Below are positions 35,017-41,495 of a stretch of 50,021 nt of DNA, in pieces (position 1 is the first letter of the stretch; each line of letters starts with the position of its first letter). The stretch is from Actinomycetota bacterium. GTDB lineage: Bacteria; Actinomycetota; Aquicultoria; Aquicultorales; JAMCWL01. The DNA is taken from positions 1-50,021 of the forward strand of contig JAMCWL010000113.1 of NCBI GenBank assembly GCA_023481285.1, in the 5' to 3' direction. Below the pieces are notes generated by a model that did not search any database, was not told the origin of the DNA, and saw only the letters and a list, made by a program, of their open reading frames with translations. Made by a program: the position numbers and the translations under genes.

Positions 35017-36510
35017 TTACCCCTCATCCCTTTTCTCGCTCCGGGCCGACTTCCCATCGCTCGTTTTGCCGGCCTCCTGAACTTTGGTTTTCTTGCCTGC
35101 CTTTGGGCTCGTGGCTCTGCCGGTCTTCGTAGGCCCCTCCTTCTTCGTAGGCCCCTCCTTCTTCGTAGGCCCCTCCTTCTTCGTAGGCCCTTCCTTCTTC
35201 GAATAAGGTTCAACCGCTACCTTAGCTTTAATATCCGCCTTTTCGACCAGCATATCCAGGGTCTTACGAACCAAAACCTGCTCTGCGACCAGATCCATCG
35301 CCCCGGAAGCGATCAACCTGGATTTGGTCTCTGCCGGGTCTTGGCCAGTCCCCTCAGCCAACTTCTTGACCTCATTATCAATCTCTTCTTTCTTAGGTTC
35401 AAGGCCGTGGGTCTTGGCTATCGCCTCAAGAACAAGTCCGCTCTTCACCTGGAAAAACGCCTCGTCGCGAAGGGTTTCGCGAACATCCTCAAGCTTCTTG
35501 CCCGACGCTTCCAGGTACTGCTCGAGGCTCAAACCCCTGGACTGGACGTTGCGAGCGAAATCGGAAAGCATCTCGTCGAGCTTTCGTTCGACCAGAACGG
35601 ACGGCACATCGACCTCAGCCTCTTCTGTAACCTTGCGAATGATCTCGCCTCTTACGGCTATATCAGCGTTTGCTTTCTTTGCACTGCCGATCCGCTCGCG
35701 CAAATCATTTCTGACATCTTGCATCGTCTCGAAACCAACCTGCTTGGCAAGATCGTCATTAATCTCCGGCAGCTTTCTCTTCTTAATCTCCTTAACGGTA
35801 AGCACAAACTTAACGCGCTTGCCCGCGATCTGCTCGGCGTGATAGCCTTCCGGTATATCTACCCATATCTCTCTGGTTTCGCCTTTGGCCATCCCCACTA
35901 TCTGGTCCTCGATGCCGGGAACGAATTCACCGGATCCGACCTCGAGGAGATAATCCTCGGCGGAGCCGCCTTCAATGGTTTCGTCATCTACGAATCCCTT
36001 GAAATCGACGGACGCAAACTCGCCCTTTTCCAATGAGTTTCGAGGCGATTCGTCAAGAGTTCCGAGCGTCTCCTGCATATTCGCGATCTGGCGGTCTAAA
36101 TCAGCTTCCGCAACCTCGTCATCCGGGCGCTCAACTTGCAACCCTTCATACGCACCGAGCTTAATCTCGGGCTTTACCTCAACCTTAGCTTTAAAGATAA
36201 GTGCTTTGCCTGCCTCTGCCTGCTCAACGTCGATCTCCGGCCGATCGATAGGGGAGATTTCCGACTCACCGATCGCCCGGGCGTAGAAGAGGGGTAGCGA
36301 ATCGCGCACCGCTTCTTCGATAATATACTCCTTGCTAACTCGCTGCTCGACGATCTGGCGGGGCACCTTTCCCTTGCGAAAGCCGGGAACCACCACCTTC
36401 CCGGAGATCTTTTTAAATGCCTGGTTGAGGGCTGCGTCGAACTCTTCGGCGGGTACCTCGACTTTGAGCATTATCTCGTTTTTTTCAAGCTTTTCGACCT
36501 CAGTTTTCAA
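35017..36510 (-). CDS. tig: Trigger factor with repeat-containing C-terminal tail
   Basis: 497 residues: ribosome-binding domain (1-about 145, with the GFRKGKVPRQIVEQRV signature loop), FKBP-like PPIase domain (about 150-240, GEFASVDFKGFVDDE) and a C-terminal chaperone domain. The last 70 residues are an extra basic tail. It contains four exact KKEGPT repeats encoded by an 18-bp tandem repeat, then Lys-rich sequence. The tail is probably disordered and might add ribosome or nucleic acid contact. The TTG start gives the normal N-terminus and is preceded by GAGGGGGT. It is the first gene of tig-clpP-clpX. Confidence 0.96.
   Translation of the reverse strand: MKTEVEKLEKNEIMLKVEVPAEEFDAALNQAFKKISGKVVVPGFRKGKVPRQIVEQRVSKEYIIEEAVRDSLPLFYARAIGESEISPIDRPEIDVEQAEAGKALIFKAKVEVKPEIKLGAYEGLQVERPDDEVAEADLDRQIANMQETLGTLDESPRNSLEKGEFASVDFKGFVDDETIEGGSAEDYLLEVGSGEFVPGIEDQIVGMAKGETREIWVDIPEGYHAEQIAGKRVKFVLTVKEIKKRKLPEINDDLAKQVGFETMQDVRNDLRERIGSAKKANADIAVRGEIIRKVTEEAEVDVPSVLVERKLDEMLSDFARNVQSRGLSLEQYLEASGKKLEDVRETLRDEAFFQVKSGLVLEAIAKTHGLEPKKEEIDNEVKKLAEGTGQDPAETKSRLIASGAMDLVAEQVLVRKTLDMLVEKADIKAKVAVEPYSKKEGPTKKEGPTKKEGPTKKEGPTKTGRATSPKAGKKTKVQEAGKTSDGKSARSEKRDEG
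35126..35197 (-). repeat. 18-bp in-frame tandem repeat in tig, four copies
   Basis: Four copies of an 18-bp unit (plus strand TTCGTAGGCCCCTCCTTC), the fourth with one change. They encode KKEGPT four times. Near-identity at the DNA level suggests recent expansion, and copy number probably differs between strains. Confidence 0.9.
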
Positions 36511-36545
36511 CCTTTTACCCCCTCAGTGGAGTGCGAGAGATCATA

Positions 36546-36568
36546 AAATAAAACCCCCTCGGGGAGTC
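36546..36568 (-). terminator. Candidate terminator upstream of tig
   Basis: On minus, ACTCC and GGGGGT pair around CCGA, followed by TTTTATTTTA. The stem is short and includes a G-T pair. It would end transcription from the upstream tRNA-His-Lys-Leu cluster before tig. Confidence 0.45.
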
Positions 36569-36602
36569 TGTTTTGCGCTCTCTTACTTCCCACCCTAGCT
36601 GT

Positions 36603-36753
36603 TAGAGCATTAAAACATTAGAACATTAGATGATCATTAGACATTAGAACATTAGATTCGCATTAGAGCAATCGGTGCTTTAACCGGTTTTTACTTGCTT
36701 TCTAGACCCTCAATTGAGTTCTAATGTTCTAATGTCTAATGCTCTAATGCTCT
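36603..36753 (-). repeat. ATTAGA-iterated palindromic element, copy 1
   Basis: About 150 bp framed by iterated CATTAGA(G)C/GTTCTAATG units in inverse orientation. The core holds ACCGG, GGTGCT and TCTAGACCCTC elements. The same core and frame appear at 36914-37026 and, inverted, at 39848-39966. It starts (minus orientation) as AGAGCATTAG immediately after the hairpin behind tRNA-Leu. Confidence 0.7.
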
Positions 36754-36796
36754 GCACGATTGGTATGGCTTTTAGCCTTTACCATACCAATCGTGC
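36754..36796 (-). other. Long hairpin directly behind tRNA-Leu
   Basis: GCACGATTGGTATGG and its exact inverse form a 15-bp stem with a 13-base loop. The proximal arm includes the last three bases of tRNA-Leu. No T tract follows, so it is not a standard terminator. It may shape 3'-end processing. Confidence 0.7.
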
Positions 36797-36875
36797 GAGA
36801 GGGGGGACTCGAACCCCCATGGTTTTACCCACTGGATCCTAAGTCCAGCGCGTCTGCCAATTCCGCCACCCTCGC
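36794..36875 (-). tRNA. tRNA-Leu (TAG anticodon)
   Basis: 82 bases. Acceptor GCGAGGG pairs with CTCTCGC (one G-T), discriminator A. The D arm has GGCAGACGC, the anticodon loop CTTAGGA gives TAG (reads CUA), and a long variable arm of leucine type precedes the T arm GGTTCGAGTCC. CCA is not encoded. It is the last tRNA of a minus-strand His-Lys-Leu cluster. Confidence 0.93.
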
Positions 36876-36913
36876 TCGCACGTCCGGCTTCCCGCGGATG
36901 TCCCAACGCGGGC

Positions 36914-37026
36914 GAGCATTAGAGCATTAGAGCATTAGACCGCATTCAAGCAACCGGTGCTCACTTGGAAGTTCTTCAGCGCTCTAGACCCTCATAAAGT
37001 TCTAATGTTCTAATGTCTAATGCTCT
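36914..37026 (-). repeat. ATTAGA-iterated palindromic element, copy 2
   Basis: CATTAGAGC units at one end, a core with CAACCGGTGCT and CTCTAGACCCTCATAAAG, and TTCTAATG/TCTAATGCT units at the other end. It directly abuts the hairpin behind tRNA-Lys and uses the same AGAGCATTAG junction as copies 1 and 3. Confidence 0.7.
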
Positions 37027-37055
37027 GCTAAGAAGCGCCATAGGCACTTCTTAGC
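37027..37055 (-). other. Hairpin directly behind tRNA-Lys
   Basis: GCTAAGAAGTGCC and GGCGCTTCTTAGC (minus strand) form a 13-bp stem with one G-T pair and a three-base loop. It begins two bases after the tRNA-Lys discriminator and is followed by AGAGCATTAG. Confidence 0.7.
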
Positions 37056-37057
37056 TG

Positions 37058-37131
37058 TGGGCGATACAGGAATCGAACCTGTAACCTTCGGATTAAGAGT
37101 CCGCTGCTCTGCCTGATTGAGCTAATCGCCC
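37058..37131 (-). tRNA. tRNA-Lys (CTT anticodon)
   Basis: 74 bases. Acceptor GGGCGAT pairs perfectly with ATCGCCC, discriminator A. Anticodon loop CTCTTAA gives CTT. T arm GGTTCGATTCC. CCA is not encoded. The spacer to tRNA-His is a palindrome that includes the first three bases of this tRNA. Confidence 0.95.
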
Positions 37132-37180
37132 TTCTAGTACCATAGTACCTTGGTACTAAGGTACCAAGAGACTAGAAGGG
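37129..37180. repeat. Two-tier palindrome filling the tRNA-His to tRNA-Lys spacer
   Basis: The outer arms CCCTTCTAGT/ACTAGAAGGG (10 bp, perfect) overlap the 5' end of tRNA-Lys and the 3' end of tRNA-His. Inside lies CTTGGTAC-TAAG-GTACCAAG (8-bp stem), made of TGGTAC repeat units. A transcript of this cluster would fold it into a cruciform-like structure between the two tRNAs. Confidence 0.75.
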
Positions 37181-37253
37181 TGACCGAAGGGACTTGAACC
37201 CTCAGCCTTCGGAGCCACAGTCCGACGCTCTAACCAATTGAGCTACGGCCACC
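37179..37253 (-). tRNA. tRNA-His (GTG anticodon)
   Basis: 75 bases including G-1. Acceptor GTGGCCG pairs with CGGTCAC. G-1 opposite discriminator C73 is the histidine identity pair. Anticodon loop CTGTGGC gives GTG. T arm GGTTCAAGTCC. It is the first tRNA of the minus-strand cluster, with a strong promoter upstream. Confidence 0.95.
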
Positions 37254-37259
37254 ATGAAA

Positions 37260-37280
37260 GCGCGGCTTTTCGAGCCGCGC
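37260..37280 (-). other. Leader hairpin upstream of tRNA-His
   Basis: GCGCGGCT and AGCCGCGC form a perfect 8-bp stem with a five-base loop. It lies between the predicted transcription start near 37282 and the tRNA-His 5' end, so it is probably part of the precursor leader removed by RNase P. Confidence 0.6.
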
Positions 37281-37288
37281 AACTTTAT

Positions 37289-37317
37289 ATAATAGCGTGA
37301 CGCTGCGTGTTTTTCAA
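37289..37317 (-). promoter_or_regulatory. Strong promoter for tRNA-His-Lys-Leu cluster
   Basis: Minus strand: -35 TTGAAA (37312-37317), a 17-bp spacer and -10 TATTAT (37289-37294). Both boxes match five of six consensus bases. It is the only good promoter near the three minus-strand tRNAs. Confidence 0.75.
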
Positions 37318-37578
37318 CAAGAGCAAGTTCAGCTTGTAAGCGCCGTTCGACCATGAACTACAAGATTCTATGTTAGAAGATTGAGATGCGCAACTTTATG
37401 ATTTGAGGCTTCTGGTGCTCATGCCACTCCCGTCCGCGAATGCAAGCCAAGATCCCTCGCTGCACTAGGACTAAGGCCTTTCGGCCTCCGGCGAGAGTGA
37501 CGGCGGCTTATGCCGCCGAACTGGCTTGATAAGGGGCATCGGAGCTGCTAAATTTAGATGGAATTTTAAATAAAACCC
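37318..37578. other. Divergent spacer between tRNA-His promoter and tRNA-Arg
   Basis: About 260 bp without an ORF. It holds small GC-rich palindromes: AGGCC-TTTC-GGCCT near 37473-37487 and CGGCGGC-TTAT-GCCGCCG near 37502-37519. A promoter for tRNA-Arg was not recognised with confidence. Confidence 0.5.
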
Positions 37579-37652
37579 GCGCCCGTAGCTCAGTTGGATA
37601 GAGCATCGGACTTCTAATCCGGTTGTCGGGGGTTCGAATCCCTCCGGGCGCG
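37579..37652 (+). tRNA. tRNA-Arg (TCT anticodon)
   Basis: 74 bases. Acceptor GCGCCCG pairs with CGGGCGC, discriminator G. Anticodon loop CTTCTAA gives TCT. T arm GGTTCGAATCC. CCA is not encoded (CAT follows). The 3' 24 bases are repeated 191 bp downstream. Confidence 0.95.
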
Positions 37653-37845
37653 CATAAAAGAAGGGCTCCAGGGCTATTTATCAGCCAAAATTTGAACCCC
37701 CGACAAGGAGGGGGTAATTCTTGGGGGAGACCTCCCCCTAAGTCATTTATAGGAGGGGAAAGGCCGAAAGGGGAAGTGTGAGTTCCCCTTTCGGGGAGGC
37801 GGCTTCAGCCCCGACGGAGGAGGTTCGAGTCCCTCCGGGCGCGCA
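37653..37845. mobile_element. Non-coding segment bounded by tRNA-Arg 3'-end duplication
   Basis: The 24 bases at 37631-37654 (T arm through acceptor 3' strand of tRNA-Arg) recur at 37822-37845 with one mismatch, like att sites left by a tRNA-targeting integrative element. An inverted 15-base tRNA fragment (TTTGAACCCCCGACA) lies at 37691-37705. Two strong palindromes are present: GGGGGAG/CTCCCCC near 37732-37748 and CCGAAAGGGGAA/TTCCCCTTTCGG at 37764-37794. There is no integrase or any ORF, so it is at most a remnant. Confidence 0.45.
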
Positions 37846-38083
37846 AAAATTATTTATCCCAAACACTTGTTCCCTCTGTGCTTCAAGAGTGGTAATATTG
37901 TTATATGCTTGAACCTCAACCGACTATTCAAGAGATTTGGCACGACGGCGACTCCTTATCTTATGGTTCCATAACCAGCGATTGCTGACCATATAATACT
38001 TACACCTTAACTTTCATCCGGACAAAAAGCTAAACAATAGTTAGAATGAGAACCAAGGTTTGCGTTTTTTATGGGAGACGTGA
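37846..38083. other. Spacer upstream of Nudix gene
   Basis: About 240 bp. A plus-strand TATAAT at 37992-37997 could be the -10 of the Nudix gene, but no -35 matches at the right distance. A 27-codon ATG frame at 37905 has no ribosome binding site and was not called. Confidence 0.4.
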
Positions 38084-38494
38084 GTGTTCGAGAAACCTTT
38101 TGCCCTATCAATTAAAGTGGTGGTCCTGGACGCGAATGGTCGCTGCCTGCTGCTGAAGCGGTCCATGAGCTCCAAAGCGAACGCCGGCAAGTGGGATTTG
38201 CCCGGAGGCAAGATCAACATCGGCGAGCGCTTCGACGAAGCGCTCCTGCGCGAGGTCGCTGAGGAAACCGGATTGACGATAGCTCTTCAAGGGGTAGCTG
38301 GGATAGCTGAATCTGAGTCACCGTCAAACAGAATAGCCTACCTCATCTTGGAGGGACGCCCCAAATCGGGAGAGTTACTGCTCAGCCGCGAACATGACGA
38401 TTGCGCCTGGGTAGACCTCCGGGAGCTTCCAGCCATGGATCTCTGCGAGCAATTCCGTTCGTTCGCCCGAGAGTATAGCCGGATGCACACATAA
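38084..38494 (+). CDS. Nudix hydrolase family protein
   Basis: 136 residues with the Nudix box GGKINIGERFDEALLREVAE continuing ETGL near residues 40-62, matching GX5EX7REUXEEXGU. The N-terminus FALSIKVVVLDANGRCLLLKRS is the typical first strand pair. Substrate specificity (nucleoside diphosphate derivative) cannot be told; it could be a MutT-like or ADP-ribose-type enzyme. GTG start with GGGAG six bases upstream. It is followed by the methyltransferase gene after about 105 bp. Confidence 0.88.
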   Translation: MFEKPFALSIKVVVLDANGRCLLLKRSMSSKANAGKWDLPGGKINIGERFDEALLREVAEETGLTIALQGVAGIAESESPSNRIAYLILEGRPKSGELLLSREHDDCAWVDLRELPAMDLCEQFRSFAREYSRMHT

Positions 38495-38599
38495 CGGAAT
38501 CTCTTCATCTGCTATCCCGAATTTTTAACCGCGTGAGAGTCGGTGCAAAAAACCCATTTTTGGTTACAAAGATTGGAAACGCGCTCGCGAGGAGAGACG

Positions 38600-39187
38600 A
38601 TGCCGAAACTTAACAGGCTCGAAAGAATGGCGGTTAAGAGTCGATTTAGCCGGAGATGGAGCGGGCAGGCGGCGCGCTCGATGATACTCGGGCTTCAGGT
38701 GCCGGCGCATCCGGCGATCGTTGAAATCGGCTGTGGACCGGCCGCTGCGCTTTTCGAAGCGATAAAGATGCTCAAGCCCAGCCTCGCCATCGGGATGGAC
38801 ACCGACGAGAAAATGATCGAGGCGGCTCGCACGGAAGCCGCCAAGATCGATATCTCCCCTGTTAAGCTGATGCTTGGGCAAGCTGAAGATCTGCCACTCG
38901 CACCCTCCTCGATCGATCTAGTCATCGGCTTTGAGGTGCTGCACCACGTTGGCGACTGGCATCAGGCAGTCAGAGAAATCGCCAGGGTGTTGAAGCCGGG
39001 TGGCCATTTCCTCTCGCGCGAGGCCTTCAACCCGACCCGCGCCCGCTGGTTCGGCAGGCTCATCCACCGCATTCCAAAGGATCTCACCAGGCCGAATTAT
39101 ATCGATTTCTGCCGAAACGCCGGCCTCTCGCCTGAATCCACTAAGACCTCGTTTCTTCACGGAGAATACATTTTCGGGCGGGAATAA
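38600..39187 (+). CDS. Class I SAM-dependent methyltransferase
   Basis: About 195 residues. Motif I AIVEIGCGPAAALFEAIKML, acidic motif II IGMDTDEKM and the post-motif region DLVIGFEVLHHVGDWHQAVR followed by RVLKPGGHFLSRE are typical of Methyltransf_11-type enzymes. The substrate is unknown. The ATG at 38600 has GGAGAG just upstream; the longer frame from 38543 does not. A relic of a debranching-enzyme gene begins 40 bp after its stop. Confidence 0.85.
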   Translation: MPKLNRLERMAVKSRFSRRWSGQAARSMILGLQVPAHPAIVEIGCGPAAALFEAIKMLKPSLAIGMDTDEKMIEAARTEAAKIDISPVKLMLGQAEDLPLAPSSIDLVIGFEVLHHVGDWHQAVREIARVLKPGGHFLSREAFNPTRARWFGRLIHRIPKDLTRPNYIDFCRNAGLSPESTKTSFLHGEYIFGRE

Positions 39188-39227
39188 TCGTAAATCTCGT
39201 AATAGAGAGCAGGCCGTCAGAGGTTGA

Positions 39228-39326
39228 ATGGCCGTCACGATCAATGCTGGGAAGAACTTTCCTCATCAGCGACGACGCGGGAACATTACCGGCGGCGAGT
39301 ATGGCCTTTACGGCTCCGACGTTCTA
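39228..39326 (+). pseudogene. Frameshifted 5' relic of a glycogen debranching enzyme gene
   Basis: The DNA closely matches the first 99 bases of the intact gene at 41496. Reading with two indels gives MAVTINAG, then RTFLISDDAG, then TGGEYGLYGSD, against MSVTINAGRTFLITDEAG and TGGEYGLYSVD in the intact protein. It breaks off after about 33 codons. The relic lies antisense over the 3' end of the Rieske gene. It shows a second copy existed here, or that the 5' end was duplicated, before decay. Confidence 0.75.
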
Positions 39327-39627
39327 CGTCAACGGCTATAATTCCATCTTCGACTGTAACGCGATAGCTAGGCTCGGCTCTCGTGGCTGGACCTGAAAGG
39401 ACATCGCCTGTAGTAATATCGAACTTGCTGGCATGGCAGGCGCAGGTAATAACCTTGCCCGAGAGGCTCCCGGCCGTGAGCGGGCACTGGCGATGCGTGC
39501 AAACATTGTTTATGGCGTAAAACTTCCCATCTACGTTGGCGAGAAGAACTTCCAATCCGGCGACTTCGACTTCCATTTTTTGGCCCGGTTGAAGAGCTAC
39601 GACTCCGACGTCAAGATTCTGAGACAT
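39286..39627 (-). CDS. Rieske 2Fe-2S ferredoxin-like protein
   Basis: 113 residues. The two Rieske cluster boxes are CTHRQCPL (Cys-x-His) and CACHASKFD (Cys-x2-His), with FDITTGDVLSGPA following as in small non-haem Rieske ferredoxins. It would carry electrons to an oxygenase or reductase not seen nearby. The natural end is probably about VEDGIIAVDV; the last 12 residues (ERRSRKGHTRRR) are read from the antisense of the debranching-enzyme relic. ATG start with GGGGGT upstream. Confidence 0.88.
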   Translation of the reverse strand: MSQNLDVGVVALQPGQKMEVEVAGLEVLLANVDGKFYAINNVCTHRQCPLTAGSLSGKVITCACHASKFDITTGDVLSGPATRAEPSYRVTVEDGIIAVDVERRSRKGHTRRR

Positions 39628-39736
39628 ATCGACCCCCGTCGAACGGAGTTACTCGTAAAAGTATTTACCTGCTTTTGAAAGTAAATATTTATCGAGGGCG
39701 ACAATTTTGCTATCATAATCTAGCGAATCAGGATAT

Positions 39737-39809
39737 GCGGACGTAGCTCAGCTGGTAGAGTAGGAGCCTTCCAAGCTCTTGGTCGCGGGTTCGAATCCCG
39801 TCGTCCGCT
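39737..39809 (+). tRNA. tRNA-Gly (TCC anticodon)
   Basis: 73 bases. Acceptor GCGGACG pairs with CGTCCGC, discriminator T. Anticodon loop CTTCCAA gives TCC. T arm GGTTCGAATCC. CCA is not encoded. It is followed directly by a terminator hairpin and the third ATTAGA element. Confidence 0.95.
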
Positions 39810-39847
39810 CAAAAACTAAGGATGCTTGGCAGCCTTAGTTTTTGAGC
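39807..39847 (+). terminator. Hairpin terminator behind tRNA-Gly
   Basis: GCTCAAAAACTAAGG and its exact inverse form a 15-bp stem around an 11-base loop. The distal arm contains TTTTT, so CTAAGG/CCTTAG plus TTTTT can act as an intrinsic terminator. The proximal arm starts with the last bases of the tRNA, as in the hairpins behind tRNA-Leu and tRNA-Lys. Confidence 0.7.
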
Positions 39848-39966
39848 AGAGCATTAGACCATTAGACATTAGAGCATTAGAACTTTCTCTAAGGTCTAGA
39901 GAGCTTAAAACCATCAGAGCGGTGCCAACCGGTCTAATGCGGTCTAATGTTCTAATGATCTAATGT
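39848..39966 (+). repeat. ATTAGA-iterated palindromic element, copy 3
   Basis: It begins AGAGCATTAGACCATTAGAC. The core holds ACTTTCTCTAAGGTCTAGAG and GCGGTGCCAACCGG, and it ends in GGTCTAATG/TTCTAATG units. It is the inverse of copy 2 on the plus strand, and so has the same orientation relative to its tRNA as copies 1 and 2. Confidence 0.7.
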
Positions 39967-39996
39967 TTCGCTTGCTGAACATGGCGGACGGTCGTT

Positions 39997-40941
39997 CTAC
40001 GCCGCGGGCCTCTCGGGATTTACCTTGCTTATTCTCCGCTCTTGTCTGATCGATTTATCTTCGCCGAAGGGGTGACCGCCGAACCCATGGCGCATCATAG
40101 CAACCGAGCGTGAAGCTAAATCGAGATGGTCTCTTGAGGCGAAGCGCTGCATAACAGCGGTCGAGATGGCCGGAATGGGCACCTCCATCTTGAGGGCCTC
40201 CTCGACGACCCAATTGACTTCGCCGGTGTCCTCGACATAGGAGGGAATCTCGCTCATAGGACGCTCCTTGAGTTGCTCTTCCATAAGCTCCACCAGCCAC
40301 CCTCGGATTACCGATCCATGCGACCAGTTGTGAAATACGGCGGTAAGATCGAGATCGTATGCGGATTTTTCGAGCAAAGCCACCCCCTCGCCGATCGACT
40401 GCAGCATCCCGTATTCGATGGCGTTGTGGATGAGCTTGACGAAATGTCCTGCTCCGCAGGGACCGACGTGAATATAACCCTCGGGGACCGCGAGGCTGGT
40501 AAGGATCGGCTCGATCATCTTGACCGGTTCCTCGTCTCCGCCGACCATGAAGCAGGCCCCATGGCGGGCGCCGGCGAGGCCTCCGGAAGTCCCGCAATCG
40601 ACGAAGTGAACGCCCGACTCCCTGCAGCGCCGGTAGCGGCGAATCGAATCCCCATAATGGGAATTTCCCCCGTCGACGATCACATCCCCGCCATCCAGCA
40701 GGTCGAGAAGCTCGCCAACCACGCCGTCCACCGCCGGTCCAGCGGGTATGTAGAGGAATACCGCTCGTGGAACCTTCAGGCGCTCGGTCAAATATGACAA
40801 ATCCGTCGACGACTCGATTCCGAGGCGGTTTAAATCCGGCCTTTCCACCTTATCGACGCCGACGACCCGGAACCCCTTCTCGACGGCTTGGGTAGCCAAC
40901 CCGCCGCCCATCTTTCCCAGACCGACAAGACCAAATTTCAT
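39997..40941 (-). CDS. gnd: 6-phosphogluconate dehydrogenase, decarboxylating, YqeC/GntZ type
   Basis: 314 residues, the short form of the enzyme. NAD(P)-binding GLVGLGKMGGGLATQAVEKG, DGGNSHYGDSIRRYRR and the catalytic Lys/Asn region GAGHFVKLIHNAIEYGMLQS are visible. It oxidises 6-phosphogluconate to ribulose 5-phosphate and CO2. Short-form enzymes often prefer NAD. ATG start with GAGGGGGAA upstream. No glucose-6-phosphate dehydrogenase or gluconate kinase lies in the window, so its substrate must come from elsewhere. Confidence 0.93.
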   Translation of the reverse strand: MKFGLVGLGKMGGGLATQAVEKGFRVVGVDKVERPDLNRLGIESSTDLSYLTERLKVPRAVFLYIPAGPAVDGVVGELLDLLDGGDVIVDGGNSHYGDSIRRYRRCRESGVHFVDCGTSGGLAGARHGACFMVGGDEEPVKMIEPILTSLAVPEGYIHVGPCGAGHFVKLIHNAIEYGMLQSIGEGVALLEKSAYDLDLTAVFHNWSHGSVIRGWLVELMEEQLKERPMSEIPSYVEDTGEVNWVVEEALKMEVPIPAISTAVMQRFASRDHLDLASRSVAMMRHGFGGHPFGEDKSIRQERRISKVNPERPAA

Positions 40942-41113
40942 GGTTCCCCCTCGAATATGGCGCTCTATTCTTGTTCTTTCGCTTTGTCGTTATTGCTGCT
41001 TTGCGCCTGCTTTCTTGAATACTCTCTTCCAGTCCGATAAAAGCGTCCCCAACACCTTCGGCCGTCGTGAGCTCGCAGTGAATAGCTTGAGCAAGCTTAG
41101 AATTATCAAGGCA

Positions 41114-41308
41114 TCATGCCGCCAAGCCTTTTTGTTGCGCCATCTGAATGAATTTGTCGGGATCTCGCTGGAATTTCTGGAGATGCTCCGGATTCTCGAA
41201 ATAATATGTTTTCCCCTGGTATTCGAGGGTCAGATTGTTCTGCTTGGCCTGATTCTCATCGACGGGAACCTCATGACCCATTGCCGCGCAGGTGATACAC
41301 TTTGCCAT
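41114..41308 (-). CDS. Small YHS-domain protein
   Basis: 64 residues starting MAKCITCAAMGHEVPVDENQ. TLEYQGKTYYFENPEHLQKFQRDPDKF is a YHS domain, found in metal-handling and oxygenase-associated proteins. The N-terminal CITC pair may help bind metal. The ATG at 41308 has GGGGGTG upstream; the longer TTG frame (41323) would use the Shine-Dalgarno sequence as coding. It lies divergently from the debranching-enzyme gene. Confidence 0.75.
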   Translation of the reverse strand: MAKCITCAAMGHEVPVDENQAKQNNLTLEYQGKTYYFENPEHLQKFQRDPDKFIQMAQQKGLAA

Positions 41309-41495
41309 TTTTTCACCCCCCAACTGTTCTTTCGACGATGTGGATCGTGGTCACGCTCAACTACATTCCCCGGCAAGCGCGAAAAAACGCGGGCCGACCG
41401 GTCCGGCGCTTAGAATGGAGCAGTAGAGGCCTTCCAGGTAGCAGCTCGAAATCTTTGGGAGTAGGGGGGGAGACTCGCGGGAAAAGTTGGTTAGC

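Noticed and set aside
35013-35213. 66-codon frame with RRRRGL repeats at the end of tig
   Set aside because: Frame-shifted reading of the 18-bp tig repeat on the same strand; the repeats come from the tig coding sequence.
37905-37988. 27-codon ATG frame upstream of the Nudix gene
   Set aside because: No ribosome binding site, no recognisable sequence, and too short to support.
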